A DNA stretch of 64,000 nucleotides from Pseudomonas sp. Seg1. GTDB taxonomy: Bacteria; Pseudomonadota; Gammaproteobacteria; Pseudomonadales; Pseudomonadaceae. Of this stretch, positions 1-8,437 are shown one piece after another. Positions within the stretch are counted from its first letter, which is position 1, and every line of letters starts with the position of its first letter. The stretch covers positions 6,259,501 to 6,323,500 of the forward strand of contig NZ_AP021903.1 in NCBI RefSeq assembly GCF_018326005.1, in the 5' to 3' direction. The notes below the pieces were generated by a model. It saw only the letters and a list, made by a program, of their open reading frames with translations, was not told where the DNA came from and ran no database searches. The translations under genes and the position numbers were made by a program.

Positions 1-47
1 CCAGATGTTGCACAGCGTGTTTTTGTAGTGGCTTCACCGACGCCATT

Positions 48-132
48 GCGGGCAAGCCCGCTCCCACAGGGTCTTCGGGTGTACACAACATTGATGTTTC
101 ACACCGACCACTGTGGGAGCGGGCTTGCCCGC
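48..132. repeat. REPIN (REP pair), GGGC-stem type
   Basis: Two inverted copies of a REP core face each other: gcgggcaagcccgctcccac at 48-67 and its mirror ending at 132. Each contains a short GCGGGC/GCCCGC hairpin, with the CCCACAG arms pointing inward. It lies just downstream of the ubiI-like stop codon. REPINs are non-autonomous elements moved by RAYT transposases in fluorescent pseudomonads; no RAYT gene is in the window. Confidence 0.9.
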
Positions 133-160
133 GAAGAGGCCATCAGCCTCAATGAAAATG

Positions 161-1384
161 TCAGGCTTTAGCGAGCGCGGGAATATCACCGGTCAAGCCG
201 AGGGCTTCACGCACAAATAACGCTTTCGCCTCGGGCATCTGCTCGACCAGTTTCAAACCCGTGTTACGCAACCAGCGCAACGGCAGCGGATCTGCCTGGA
301 ACAATCGCTCAAACCCTTCCATCGCCGCCATCAGCGCCAGATTGTGCGGCATGCGTCGACGCTCGTAGCGGCTCAGGACCTTCACGTCCGCCAGTCGCTC
401 ACCGCGCTCGTTCGCTTGCAGCAGCACTTCGGCCAACACCGCCGCGTCGAGGAAGCCCAGGTTCACACCCTGCCCCGCCAAAGGGTGAATGGTGTGCGCA
501 GCGTCGCCAATCAGCGCCAGCCCTTCAGCCACGTAACGCTTGGCATGCCGCTGACGCAGCGGCACGCACAGACGTGGGTCGGCACTGACGACCTCGCCCA
601 GACAACCTTCAAACGCACGCTCCAGCTCACGGCAGAAGTCCGCCTCATCCAGCTTCATCAAGCGCTCGGCCTCGCTCGGCGTGGTCGACCAGACGATCGA
701 GCACCAATCCTGCTGGCCGTCGCGCTCCAGCGGCAGAAACGCCAGCGGGCCGTGATCGGTGAAGCGTTGCCACGCGGTCATCTGATGCGGTTTGCTGCTA
801 CGCACGCTGGTGACAATGGCGTGATGCAGGTAATCCCATTCGCGGGTGGCCACGCCGGTCAGGCGGCGTACGGCCGAATTGGCGCCATCCGCTGCGATCA
901 CCAGTGGCGCACGCAATTGCCGACCATCGGCCAGCGTCAGCAGCCAGTCATCGCCCGAGCGACGCATCTGTTCCAGTCGCGCATTGGCCAGCATGCCCAG
1001 ATCGCAATCGTGCAAACGGTCGAGCAAGGCATCCTGGACCACGCGGTTCTCGACGATATGGCCGAGCACCTCGGCGTGCACGCTGCTCGCCGAGAAATGA
1101 ATCTGCCCGGTGCCACTGCCGTCCCACACGTGCATGTCGGTGTACGGACTGCTGCGCCGCTTGGCGATGCCGTCCCACACGCCGAGGCGTTCGAGGATTC
1201 GCTGGCTGGCCGCCGACAGCGCACTGACACGCGGTTCAAACGCCGCGTCGGCATCGAACGGTTTCACGCTCAACGGGCTGCCGTCGAGCAGCAATACTTC
1301 CAGCCCGCTGTCCTGCAACGCCAGCGCGAGGGCGCTGCCGACCATTCCGGCTCCGACAATCAGCAGATCTGCGCGCATTTCCAT
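161..1384 (-). CDS. ubiI: FAD-dependent ubiquinone biosynthesis hydroxylase, UbiI/VisC type
   Basis: A 407-residue class A flavoprotein monooxygenase of the UbiH/UbiF/UbiI family, which hydroxylate the aromatic ring during aerobic ubiquinone synthesis. The N-terminal dinucleotide-binding motif VGAGMVG is at about residues 10-16, the ADG motif (VIAADGANSAVR) at 162-173, and the second FAD motif GDAAHTIHPLAGQGVN at 293-308. It is the last gene of the minus-strand operon UPF0149-pepP-ubiH-thioesterase-ubiI and starts 3 bases after the preceding stop. It is a paralogue of the UbiH encoded two genes upstream. Family membership is clear. Which ring position it hydroxylates (C5 versus C6) is inferred from order and similarity to UbiI, so the symbol is less certain. 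An alternative start lies two codons in (1378). Confidence 0.85.
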   Translation of the reverse strand: MEMRADLLIVGAGMVGSALALALQDSGLEVLLLDGSPLSVKPFDADAAFEPRVSALSAASQRILERLGVWDGIAKRRSSPYTDMHVWDGSGTGQIHFSASSVHAEVLGHIVENRVVQDALLDRLHDCDLGMLANARLEQMRRSGDDWLLTLADGRQLRAPLVIAADGANSAVRRLTGVATREWDYLHHAIVTSVRSSKPHQMTAWQRFTDHGPLAFLPLERDGQQDWCSIVWSTTPSEAERLMKLDEADFCRELERAFEGCLGEVVSADPRLCVPLRQRHAKRYVAEGLALIGDAAHTIHPLAGQGVNLGFLDAAVLAEVLLQANERGERLADVKVLSRYERRRMPHNLALMAAMEGFERLFQADPLPLRWLRNTGLKLVEQMPEAKALFVREALGLTGDIPALAKA

Positions 1385-1387
1385 GCT

Positions 1388-1873
1388 TTAAGCCTGTCTC
1401 GCTTGCGGCTTGAGCCGCACGTAAAGGGTTTTACCGACCCGCGCCACAAGGTTGCCGGCGCCGTCATGAATGTCGACCTGCAACTGCGGCAGGTATTTCT
1501 CGCCACTGGCGGTCTGCCGGCGGATCTCGTCGAGCAAGGTCTCGTCGATGCTGAAGCGGGCGAATACCGGGCCTTTGCCCGGCGCAATGAAATCGATGTC
1601 GGCCGCCTTGTCCCAGACGATGTACCGCGAACCGAGGTTTTCCATCAGCATCAGCATGAAAAACGGATCAACCATCGAATACAGACTGCCGCCGAACTGG
1701 GTACCGACGTAGTTGCGGTTATACCAGCCCAGGCCCATCGACACCTGAATGTCGCGGAAGTCGTCGCTGATATGTCGAACCCGTACACCGGCGCCGAGGT
1801 AAGGCGGATAGAACGTCATCACCCAGCGCATCAAGCGCGCTTTGCCAAATCTGGCGGTCAACCCCTTAAGCAT
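1388..1873 (-). CDS. DUF4442 hotdog-fold thioesterase-like protein
   Basis: About 161 residues if translation starts at 1873. I chose this start because the ATG overlaps the ubiH stop by 8 bases, while the longer open frame extends back into ubiH with an Arg/Ser-rich stretch unlike the family. The segment HISDDFRDIQVSMGL followed by NYVGTQFGGSLYSMVDP is characteristic of DUF4442 proteins, which adopt the hotdog fold of acyl-CoA thioesterases (YiiD/PaaI-like). It sits between two ubiquinone hydroxylase genes and is translationally coupled to ubiH, so a role near quinone or acyl-CoA metabolism is possible but only inferred. No substrate can be assigned. Confidence 0.75.
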   Translation of the reverse strand: MLKGLTARFGKARLMRWVMTFYPPYLGAGVRVRHISDDFRDIQVSMGLGWYNRNYVGTQFGGSLYSMVDPFFMLMLMENLGSRYIVWDKAADIDFIAPGKGPVFARFSIDETLLDEIRRQTASGEKYLPQLQVDIHDGAGNLVARVGKTLYVRLKPQARQA

Positions 1874-3053
1874 CCGGTCGGGTTCCCAACCCCATCGCCT
1901 GACGAGCAAACCAGCGCTTGGCTGGCGGCAACAGATCGAGGCCGAGCAGACCGATATTACGGCCCAGCGAAACCAGCGGTTGCGTGCTGCCGAACAAGCG
2001 CGTGACCTGATCGGAGAAGCCGACTGTAAGGTCCTGATCAAGACGCTGCCGCTCGCGATACGCCTGCAGGGTGGCGAAGTCGCCGAGCGGTTTGTCGCTG
2101 CTCAACAAAGCGGCGGCCAAGGCATCGGCATCGCGCAGAGACAGGTTGAAACCCTGACCGGCAATCGGATGCAGGCTGTGCGCCGCGTTGCCGAGCACGG
2201 CCAGATGCGAACGCACCTGTTCCTCAGCTTCAACCAGCGACAACGGATACAAATGCCGCGCGCCGACCTGTTTCAGCGTACCGAGGCGATAGCCGAAAAC
2301 GCCCTGCAGTTCGCTGAGGAAATCGCGCTCACTCAAGTCCGCCAGACGCTGCGCGTCCATGCCCAGACGCGTCCAGACCAGCGCGCAGCGGTTTTCCGGC
2401 AGCGGCAGCAAGGCCATCGGGCCTTCGTCGGTGAAGCGTTCGAAGGCCATGCCGTTGTGCGCTTCGCTCGGCGTGATGTTGGCGATCAGCGCGCTCTGGT
2501 TATACGGACGCTTGCGCACGTTGATGCCCAATTGTTCGCGCAGCCCCGAGCGGCCGCCATCGGCGAGCACCGCGAGGTCGCATTCAAGGGTGGTTTCATC
2601 ATTGAGCGTCAGACGATAGCCATCCGGCAGCGGCTCCATGCGCGTGACTTCCGCCGGGCAGCGCCAGCTGATCACGTCTTTGTCGATGTGCTGCCACAGG
2701 CACTGGCCGAGCCAGGCGTTTTCCACCACATAACCGAGTGCAGGTACGCCCTCTTCCATCGCCGACAAACGTGCGGTGGAGAAGCGACCACGGTCGGAGA
2801 CGTGAATCTGTTTGATCGGCTCGGCGCGGCGGGAGATTTCTTGCCACACGCCCAGCCGTTGATAAATCTGCCGCGAGCCGAAGGACAACGCCGACGAACG
2901 CGCGTCGTAGCTCGGCTGCCAACTGTCGCCGGGGGCGAACGGCTCGATCAGGACAATTTTCCAGCCACGGGCCTTGGCCCCGGCCTGCAAGGCCAACGCC
3001 AGACTGGCGCCGACCAGGCCGCCACCGATGATTGCCAGATTGACTCGACTCAT
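1866..3053 (-). CDS. ubiH: 2-octaprenyl-6-methoxyphenol hydroxylase UbiH
   Basis: A 395-residue FAD monooxygenase of aerobic ubiquinone synthesis. The Rossmann motif IIGGGLVGAS is at residues 8-17, an ADGGRSGLR motif at about 164-172, and the second FAD motif GNAAHSLHPIAGQGFN at 288-303. The start ATG overlaps the pepP stop (ATGA, 3050-3053), as in the classic pepP-ubiH operon of gammaproteobacteria. That coupling, together with the sequence, supports UbiH rather than the paralogue two genes downstream. The product is expected to be a peripheral inner-membrane protein in the Ubi complex. Confidence 0.92.
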   Translation of the reverse strand: MSRVNLAIIGGGLVGASLALALQAGAKARGWKIVLIEPFAPGDSWQPSYDARSSALSFGSRQIYQRLGVWQEISRRAEPIKQIHVSDRGRFSTARLSAMEEGVPALGYVVENAWLGQCLWQHIDKDVISWRCPAEVTRMEPLPDGYRLTLNDETTLECDLAVLADGGRSGLREQLGINVRKRPYNQSALIANITPSEAHNGMAFERFTDEGPMALLPLPENRCALVWTRLGMDAQRLADLSERDFLSELQGVFGYRLGTLKQVGARHLYPLSLVEAEEQVRSHLAVLGNAAHSLHPIAGQGFNLSLRDADALAAALLSSDKPLGDFATLQAYRERQRLDQDLTVGFSDQVTRLFGSTQPLVSLGRNIGLLGLDLLPPAKRWFARQAMGLGTRPDA

Positions 3054-4384
3054 GCTGCGTGTGTCCGTGCTTGCGCCATCAGCGCTTCGATTTCGGCGAC
3101 GGTTTTCGGCACGCCGCTGGTGAGGATTTCACAACCGGTTTTGGTCACCACCACGTCGTCCTCGATGCGTACGCCAATGCCGCGCCATTTCTTCGCGACG
3201 TTCTGATTGTCCGGGGCAATGTAGATACCCGGCTCGACGGTCAGCGCCATGCCGACCTCCAGCACGCGCCATTCGCCGCCGACCTTGTACTCGCCGACGT
3301 CGTGCACATCCATGCCCAGCCAGTGGCCGGCGCGGTGCATGTAGAAAGCTTTATAGGCTTCAGTCGCGATCAACTCGTCGACCTCGCCTTGCAGCAATCC
3401 AAGTTTCACCAGCCCGGTGGTAATCACTCGAACCGTGGCTTCATGCGCCTGATTCCAATGCTTGTTCGGGGCGATTTCGGCGAATGCGGCTTCCTGCGAG
3501 GCCAGCACCAACTCGTAGATCGCTTTCTGCTCGGGCGAAAACTTGCCGTTGACCGGCCAGGTGCGGGTGATGTCGCTGGCGTAGCAGTCGATCTCGCAAC
3601 CGGCGTCGATCAGCACCAGATCACCGTCCTTGAGCAGTGCGTCATTCTGCTGGTAATGCAGGATGCAGCTGTTGCGCCCGGCCGCGACGATCGAGCCGTA
3701 GGCCGGCATCTTCGCCCCGCCCTTGCGGAATTCGTAGTCGAGTTCGGCTTCGAGGCTGTACTCATAAAGCCCGGCACGGCTGGCCTGCATCGCCCGGATG
3801 TGGGCCTGGGCCGAGATCCGTGCGGCTTCGCGCATCACCTTCACTTCTGCCGCCGATTTATACAGGCGCATGTCGTGCAGCAGATGATCCAGGGCAACGA
3901 ATTCGTTCGGCGGCTGGGCGCCGAGGTGCGCTTTAGAGCGGATCACGTTGATCCAGTCCATCAGGTGCCGATCGAACTCGGGGTTGCTGCCCATCGCCGA
4001 ATACACCCGGTCACGGCCTTCGATCAGGCCCGGCAGGATGTCGTCGATATCGGTAATCGGGAACGCGTCGTCAGCGCCAAAGTCGCGGATCGCGCCTTCC
4101 TGCCCTGCGCGCAAGCCGTCCCACAATTCGCGTTCGGCGTTGCGCTCACGGCAGAACAGCACGTATTCGCCGTGCTCGCGGCCGGGCATCAAGACGATGA
4201 CGGCCTGCGGCTCGGGGAAACCGCTGAGGTACTGGAAGTCGCTGTCCTGTCGGTAGACATGCTCGACGTCGCGGTTGCGGATCGCTACCGCGGCGGCAGG
4301 CAGAATAGCGATGCTGTTGGGTTCCATCTGCGCCATCAGGGCCTTGCGGCGACGGCTGTATTCCGCTTTCGGGATATGGGTCAT
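3050..4384 (-). CDS. pepP: Xaa-Pro aminopeptidase P
   Basis: A 444-residue metallopeptidase that removes N-terminal residues preceding proline. The pita-bread catalytic domain keeps all five expected metal ligands: D260 and D271 (in LVLIDAGCEIDCYASDITRT), H354 (MHRAGHWLGMDVHD), E384 (LTVEPGIYI) and E408 (GVRIEDD). The N-terminal AMP_N domain covers roughly residues 1-140. Length matches the E. coli enzyme. The gene follows the UPF0149 gene by 27 bases and overlaps ubiH by 4 bases, the conserved ygfB-pepP-ubiH arrangement. Confidence 0.95.
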   Translation of the reverse strand: MTHIPKAEYSRRRKALMAQMEPNSIAILPAAAVAIRNRDVEHVYRQDSDFQYLSGFPEPQAVIVLMPGREHGEYVLFCRERNAERELWDGLRAGQEGAIRDFGADDAFPITDIDDILPGLIEGRDRVYSAMGSNPEFDRHLMDWINVIRSKAHLGAQPPNEFVALDHLLHDMRLYKSAAEVKVMREAARISAQAHIRAMQASRAGLYEYSLEAELDYEFRKGGAKMPAYGSIVAAGRNSCILHYQQNDALLKDGDLVLIDAGCEIDCYASDITRTWPVNGKFSPEQKAIYELVLASQEAAFAEIAPNKHWNQAHEATVRVITTGLVKLGLLQGEVDELIATEAYKAFYMHRAGHWLGMDVHDVGEYKVGGEWRVLEVGMALTVEPGIYIAPDNQNVAKKWRGIGVRIEDDVVVTKTGCEILTSGVPKTVAEIEALMAQARTHAA

Positions 4385-4411
4385 GGGCAGATGGCTTTCC
4401 CTGGCACGCGA

Positions 4412-4972
4412 TTAATGCAGCGACGGCTTGGCGGCTGGCGGCACGTCGGCTTTCTTGGTTTCCGAGAACAGCAGCAGCGGGGCGACGCGCAGGTACTCCA
4501 TGACTTCCATGTAGTCGGTTTCGCCGTCTTCGGATTCTTCCAGGGCATCTTGCACCTGGGAAATGGCGGCCAGATCCTGCAGCACTTCGGTAGCTTCGGT
4601 GCTGAGCATGCTGCTGTCGCGGCAGTTCAGGCCGAAACCGCTGAGGAAGCCTTGGCACCACTCGCCCAGTGCAGCGGCGCGCTCAGCCAGTGGGGCGTCA
4701 TCGGTCGGCAGCAGCAGAACGACGGTGACGTCGTCGCCGGTCAGCTCGCCCTTGACCATCTCTTGCAGGCCGATCAGGGCGTTGCGGACGTTGTCCTGGA
4801 TGTCGCCTTCGAGCAGTTCGGCGGCGTCGATCAGCCAGCCTTCGTTATCGAAGCCGGCACCGGCGCAGCTGCGTCCGAGCAGCACGCCATGCAGTTCGGC
4901 AGGCGAGACGTTGTGGCCGCTGGAAGTCAGCAGGGTGGCAAAGGCTTGGTACGGGGAATTCGCAATGGTCAT
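4412..4972 (-). CDS. UPF0149 (YgfB/YecA) family protein
   Basis: A 186-residue acidic protein of the YgfB family, starting [15 protein letters not shown] and ending in the [24 protein letters not shown] segment typical of the group. It heads the minus-strand pepP-ubiH operon and diverges from the ZapB-like/zapA genes. The family is known in Pseudomonas as YgfB, described in P. aeruginosa as a modulator of ampDh3 expression and beta-lactam resistance. Whether this orthologue does the same is inference. No catalytic motif is visible. Confidence 0.88.
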   Translation of the reverse strand: MTIANSPYQAFATLLTSSGHNVSPAELHGVLLGRSCAGAGFDNEGWLIDAAELLEGDIQDNVRNALIGLQEMVKGELTGDDVTVVLLLPTDDAPLAERAAALGEWCQGFLSGFGLNCRDSSMLSTEATEVLQDLAAISQVQDALEESEDGETDYMEVMEYLRVAPLLLFSETKKADVPPAAKPSLH

Positions 4973-5090
4973 GGGCAGCTAGGCGCCAGACGGCGCTATG
5001 TCTAGAATGAAGGCCTTGTATCCTACATCGACAGACTCGCCAAGACTATTAAAGGCTGTCCGCCAGCTAACCCATCAGACAGTGAATCCA

Positions 5091-5300
5091 ATGGAAGACA
5101 ACGACCTGCAAACGCTGATGGCCAGACTCGAACTGCTGATTGGCCGAGTCGAGCAACTAAAGAGCCAAAACGGACTCTTACTAGCTCAGGAAAAGACCTG
5201 GCGCGAGGAACGCGCGCACCTCATTGAAAAAAACGAAATCGCCCGGCGTAAGGTCGAATCGATGATTTCGCGCCTCAAGGCCCTGGAGCAAGACTCATGA
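5091..5300 (+). CDS. Small coiled-coil protein of the TIGR02449 family
   Basis: A 69-residue coiled-coil protein when started at MEDNDLQTLMARLELL. The longer open frame adds 31 residues of poor character that run over the promoter region. A GTG three codons upstream (5082) is an alternative start. Leucine/glutamine-rich heptads run through most of the chain, giving a ZapB-like appearance. It overlaps zapA by 4 bases (ATGA, 5297-5300), a conserved pairing suggesting that it acts with ZapA at the division septum. That role is inferred from neighbourhood, not shown. Confidence 0.85.
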   Translation: MEDNDLQTLMARLELLIGRVEQLKSQNGLLLAQEKTWREERAHLIEKNEIARRKVESMISRLKALEQDS

Positions 5301-5614
5301 GTTCAAGCAATAGCGTTACCGTGCAGATCCTCGACAAAGAGTATTCGATCATCTGCCCGCAGGAAGAACGCAGCAATCTGGTCAGTGCCGCACGCTACCT
5401 GGACGGCAAGATGCGCGAGATCCGCAGCAGCGGCAAAGTCATCGGCGCCGACCGCATTGCCGTGATGGCCGCGCTGAACATCACCCACGACCTCTTGCAC
5501 AAAGAAGAGCGCCCGGACATCCAGGCCAGCGGCTCGACCCGTGAACAGGTGCGCGACTTGCTCGATCGTGTCGATCTGGTGCTGGCCGACGATCCGGACA
5601 TCAGCAAGGGCTGA
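5297..5614 (+). CDS. zapA: Cell division protein ZapA
   Basis: A 105-residue ZapA that bundles FtsZ filaments at the Z-ring. The N-terminal domain contains VTVQILDKEYSIICPQEE and the helical LVSAARYLDGKMREIR segment, followed by a C-terminal dimerising coiled coil. Translation is coupled to the preceding coiled-coil gene by ATGA overlap. The order zapA-ssrS-5-FTHF cyclo-ligase downstream is the standard gammaproteobacterial arrangement and reinforces the call. Confidence 0.95.
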   Translation: MSSSNSVTVQILDKEYSIICPQEERSNLVSAARYLDGKMREIRSSGKVIGADRIAVMAALNITHDLLHKEERPDIQASGSTREQVRDLLDRVDLVLADDPDISKG

Positions 5615-5633
5615 TTCGCCAGGCCGCTTGAGG

Positions 5634-5639
5634 TATACT
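5634..5639 (+). promoter_or_regulatory. -10 box of the 6S RNA promoter
   Basis: TATACT lies 7 bases before the predicted 5' end of 6S RNA (5647) and just after the zapA stop. No strong -35 hexamer is visible at 17 bp spacing. Confidence 0.6.
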
Positions 5640-5646
5640 CGCGGCA

Positions 5647-5822
5647 CTCCCTGGGGTGCTTGCCAGTTGACGATGTCCCTGAGCCGATTCGCACTACCCT
5701 GGAAGTTGCACGTTGGGCTGGTGTGCATGTCCGCCAGACGGAAAGCCTTAAAGTCTACTGCATCTTCCACCTTGAACTTTCGGGTTCAAGGGCTAAGTTG
5801 ACAGCGGTTCATCCGGGGAGCC
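5647..5822 (+). ncRNA. ssrS: 6S RNA
   Basis: The roughly 176-nt region between zapA and the folate cyclo-ligase gene has the 6S layout. The 5' end CTCCCTGG (5647-5654) pairs with CCGGGGAG (5813-5820) to form the closing stem. In between lies a long interrupted hairpin that mimics an open promoter bubble. 6S RNA binds the sigma70 holoenzyme and represses transcription in stationary phase. Position and terminal pairing are seen directly; exact ends are estimates. The gene is probably co-transcribed with the downstream cyclo-ligase gene in part, as in E. coli ssrS-ygfA. Confidence 0.9.
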
Positions 5823-5829
5823 TGATTCG

Positions 5830-5866
5830 AATCCGATGTCGGTGAAAACCGACATCGGATTTTTTA
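5830..5866 (+). terminator. Rho-independent terminator after 6S RNA
   Basis: AATCCGATGTCGGT, a GAAA loop and ACCGACATCGGATT form a 14-bp perfect stem followed by a T run. It lies between ssrS and the cyclo-ligase gene and may attenuate read-through into that gene. Confidence 0.9.
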
Positions 5867-5902
5867 TGCGTACGTTTTCGTCCAACCTGCCGAAGCCGAA
5901 CC

Positions 5903-6508
5903 ATGACCGAACCCGCGCTGCTACCCCGCCCGCAACTCCGTCGCCTGCTGCGCAAGGCGCGCCGCTCACTGACTCCCGGTGAACAACGGCAGGCCGCCAA
6001 GGGCCTGTTCCGGCAACTGGCCCAAGACCCGCATTTTCGCCGGGCAAAACATATCTCCCTGTACCTGCCCACTGACGGTGAAATCGACCCGCGACTGCTG
6101 CTGCGCGAAGCACAACGCCGGGGCAAGGCCACGTATTTGCCGGTACTCAGCGCCTGGCCGCGAACCAAAATGGTCTTCCAGCGCATCCGCCCCGGCGAGA
6201 AACTCAAGCCCAATCGCTTCCGCATTCTCGAACCGCGCGCGCAGTTGGCGCGCCAGCGGAAGATCTGGACGCTGGACCTGGTGTTGTTACCGCTGGTGGG
6301 GTTTGACGATGTCGGTGGGCGACTGGGAATGGGCGGCGGCTTCTATGATCGCAGCCTGGCGTACCTGGCGCGGCGCCAGAACTGGCGCAAGCCGACACTG
6401 CTCGGGCTGGCTCATGAGTGTCAGAAAGTCGAACGACTGGCGCAGGCGAGTTGGGATGTTCCGTTACAAGGCACGGTCACCGACAAGGCATGGTATTTCG
6501 CGGGATAG
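5903..6508 (+). CDS. 5-formyltetrahydrofolate cyclo-ligase
   Basis: A 201-residue enzyme (YgfA/MTHFS family) that uses ATP to convert 5-formyl-THF to 5,10-methenyl-THF. The ATP-binding basic segment (RRLLRKARRSLTPGEQ) lies near the N-terminus. The signature LLPLVGFDDVGGRLGMGGG followed by FYDR at about 130-153 is the conserved substrate-site loop. It lies directly downstream of 6S RNA, as in most gammaproteobacteria, where the pair links growth-phase control to folate metabolism. Length is typical. Confidence 0.93.
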   Translation: MTEPALLPRPQLRRLLRKARRSLTPGEQRQAAKGLFRQLAQDPHFRRAKHISLYLPTDGEIDPRLLLREAQRRGKATYLPVLSAWPRTKMVFQRIRPGEKLKPNRFRILEPRAQLARQRKIWTLDLVLLPLVGFDDVGGRLGMGGGFYDRSLAYLARRQNWRKPTLLGLAHECQKVERLAQASWDVPLQGTVTDKAWYFAG

Positions 6509-6544
6509 GACGCCGCGCAAATCAGCGGCGTCGGGAAGGCAGTT

Positions 6545-6700
6545 TCAGCGCTTGAAGGCGGTCGACTGTTGAACCTGTTGCGCCACTTCAATCGGAGCAT
6601 CGGCCTTGTTGGCCCACAGGCTCTGCGCATAACCGGTGGTCACGACACCGAGGCCGAACAAAATCACCAAAGTCCACAGCAAATCCGGTTTGCGTTTCAT
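6545..6700 (-). CDS. Small single-pass membrane protein, 51 residues
   Basis: A short minus-strand frame encodes 51 residues beginning MKRKPDLLWTLVILFGLG. It has a positively charged N-terminus, one hydrophobic helix at about residues 7-24 and a polar tail ending STAFKR. A strong ribosome binding site (GAGGGGGG) precedes the ATG by about 6 bases. The topology suggests an inner-membrane protein with the tail in the periplasm. The frame is too short for many gene callers. I believe homologues occur next to the cyclo-ligase gene in other pseudomonads, but no function is known to me. Confidence 0.7.
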   Translation of the reverse strand: MKRKPDLLWTLVILFGLGVVTTGYAQSLWANKADAPIEVAQQVQQSTAFKR

Positions 6701-6897
6701 CGATTGCCCCCCTCAAGGCACATCATCACGATGACAGCAGCGGTTTCCATTCGTAGGCCGTGCAGCAGCGTCAAGCTTTAAAGGCCGGCATTTTGCGACA
6801 ACGTGAACCTGCGCGCAAACGCTGACGTCAACCGACCGTCGGTTTGTCATAAAATTGCCCGACAACTTGCCCAATGAACGCTTCAGGAGCAAAAACC

Positions 6898-7347
6898 ATG
6901 GCCTATTGGCTGATGAAATCCGAGCCGGACGAACTCTCGATCAAAGGTCTTGAAAAACTCGGCAAAGCGCGCTGGGACGGGGTTCGCAACTATCAGGCAC
7001 GCAACTTCCTGCGGGCGATGGCGGTAGGTGATGAGTTCTTTTTCTACCATTCCAGCTGCCCTGAGCCAGGGATTGCCGGGATCGGGAAAATAATCGAGGC
7101 GGCGTACCCGGATCCCACCGCACTGGAACCGGAAAGCCATTACTTCGACCCCAAAGCCACGCCGGAGAAAAACGCCTGGAGTGCGATCGATGTGGCGCAT
7201 GTCGAGACGTTTGCGCGGGTCTTGAAGCTCGATTACCTGAAACAGCAGACCGCGCTGGCGCAAATGCCACTGGTGCAGAAAGGCTCGCGGCTTTCAGTGA
7301 TGCCCGTCACCGCCGAACAATGGGCCGCTGTGCTCGGCCTGCGCTGA
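6898..7347 (+). CDS. EVE domain protein (PUA-like fold)
   Basis: A 149-residue EVE-domain protein starting MAYWLMKSEPDE, with CAGGAG about 7 bases upstream; an ATG 8 codons earlier lacks a good site. The KARWDGVRNYQARNFLRAM segment followed by GDEFFFYHSSC and the PDPTALEP region are diagnostic of the family (thymocyte nuclear protein 1/YthN-like). EVE domains resemble PUA and YTH domains and are thought to bind modified bases in DNA or RNA. The ligand here is unknown. It is a conserved Pseudomonas gene, probably monocistronic. Confidence 0.9.
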   Translation: MAYWLMKSEPDELSIKGLEKLGKARWDGVRNYQARNFLRAMAVGDEFFFYHSSCPEPGIAGIGKIIEAAYPDPTALEPESHYFDPKATPEKNAWSAIDVAHVETFARVLKLDYLKQQTALAQMPLVQKGSRLSVMPVTAEQWAAVLGLR

Positions 7348-7471
7348 GAACCGCCCGGTCACGCACTGTTGGCAGACAAAAGGGTCTAGGCTTGCCGCTC
7401 ATTTGATTGACATCAAGCGCCCCCAGCGCTTGAACCGTCAGACTGGACGCCACAGCCGCAGGATGCCCCCC

Positions 7472-8437
7472 ATGTCGACGCACCGCCGTTCCTCACTGTT
7501 ATTTGCCGGATCGCTCATAGCCTTATTATTGGCCGCCGGCGGCTTCGGTTACTGGAAGTCGATCAGCAGTCGCCTGCCCGAGGGGCTGTCGGCCGGCAAC
7601 GGACGACTTGAGGCCACCGAAGTGCAGATCGCCAGCAAGACACCCGGTCGCCTCGCCGAGGTGCTGGTCGATGAAGGCGACAAGGTCACTCAAGGCCAAT
7701 TGCTGGCGCGCATGGACACCCGCACCCTTGAAGCCCAGCGCAACCAGGCCGAAGCCGAGGTCTTGCGCGCCCGGGAAAACCTCAATGCCGCCCAGGCCAA
7801 TGTGCAGTTGCGTCAGAGTGAGCTACTGCTGGCCCAGCAGGAACTCGGGCGCTCTCAGTCGCTGTTCAAGCACGGTTTCGTCAGCGCTCAGGTCATCGAT
7901 CAATTGCAGTCGCGCATCGGCACCGGCAACGCTGCCGTGACGGCGGCCCGCGCCCAGGTGTCGGCGGTTGCTGCAGCGATCGGTGCAGCGCAGGCGCAGG
8001 TCGCTCAACTGACCAGCGAAATCGACGACAGCAGCCTGCGCGCGCCGATTGATGGCGTGATCCAGTTACGCATGGCCGAACCCGGGGAAGTGCTAGGCGC
8101 CGGTGGCCGCGTCCTGCTGTTGATTGATCCCAACGATCAGTACATGAACCTCTATCTGTCCGCCTCGGTGGCCGGGCGTCTGGCGGTGGGCGATGAAGCG
8201 CGGGTGCTGCTCGATGCCCTGCCCGACAAGCCCTTGCCGGCAAAAATCAGTTTCGTCGCCGGCAAATCGCAGTTCACCCCCAAGGAAGTCGAAACCCGCG
8301 ACGAGCGGCAAAAACTGGTGTTCCGCGTCAAGCTGCGCCTGACCCAACCCAGCGCCGTGCCGCAAGCCAAGCCCGGCATGCCCGGCGCCGGGTATGTGCG
8401 CACTGCGCCGATCGCCTGGCCGGCCAATCTGCAATGA
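7472..8437 (+). CDS. HlyD/YbhG-family membrane fusion protein of an ABC exporter
   Basis: About 321 residues from ATG 7472, which has AGG 9 bases upstream; longer starts at 7403 or 7463 are possible. A signal anchor (SLLFAGSLIALLLAAGGFGYW) is followed by a lipoyl/barrel-sandwich half (TPGRLAEVLVDEGDKVTQGQLLARMDT), a long alpha-hairpin (about 90-190) and the second half-lipoyl (LRAPIDGVIQLRMAEPGEVLGAGG). It is the periplasmic adaptor linking an inner-membrane exporter to an outer-membrane channel. It overlaps the next gene by 4 bases (ATGA), forming an operon with the double-ATPase and permease genes. No outer-membrane factor gene is adjacent. Confidence 0.9.
   Translation: MSTHRRSSLLFAGSLIALLLAAGGFGYWKSISSRLPEGLSAGNGRLEATEVQIASKTPGRLAEVLVDEGDKVTQGQLLARMDTRTLEAQRNQAEAEVLRARENLNAAQANVQLRQSELLLAQQELGRSQSLFKHGFVSAQVIDQLQSRIGTGNAAVTAARAQVSAVAAAIGAAQAQVAQLTSEIDDSSLRAPIDGVIQLRMAEPGEVLGAGGRVLLLIDPNDQYMNLYLSASVAGRLAVGDEARVLLDALPDKPLPAKISFVAGKSQFTPKEVETRDERQKLVFRVKLRLTQPSAVPQAKPGMPGAGYVRTAPIAWPANLQ

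Noticed and set aside
48..132. CRISPR-like repeat
   Set aside because: Repeats are inverted pairs without regular spacing or unique spacers, so they are REPINs rather than an array.
344..2005. 553-codon plus-strand frame over the ubiI-like and thioesterase genes
   Set aside because: It is antisense to two well supported genes and has no recognisable domain; GC-rich Pseudomonas genes often leave such open antisense frames.
5660..5845. Short coding frame in the 6S RNA region
   Set aside because: The region is explained by 6S RNA secondary structure and position; no ribosome binding site fits.
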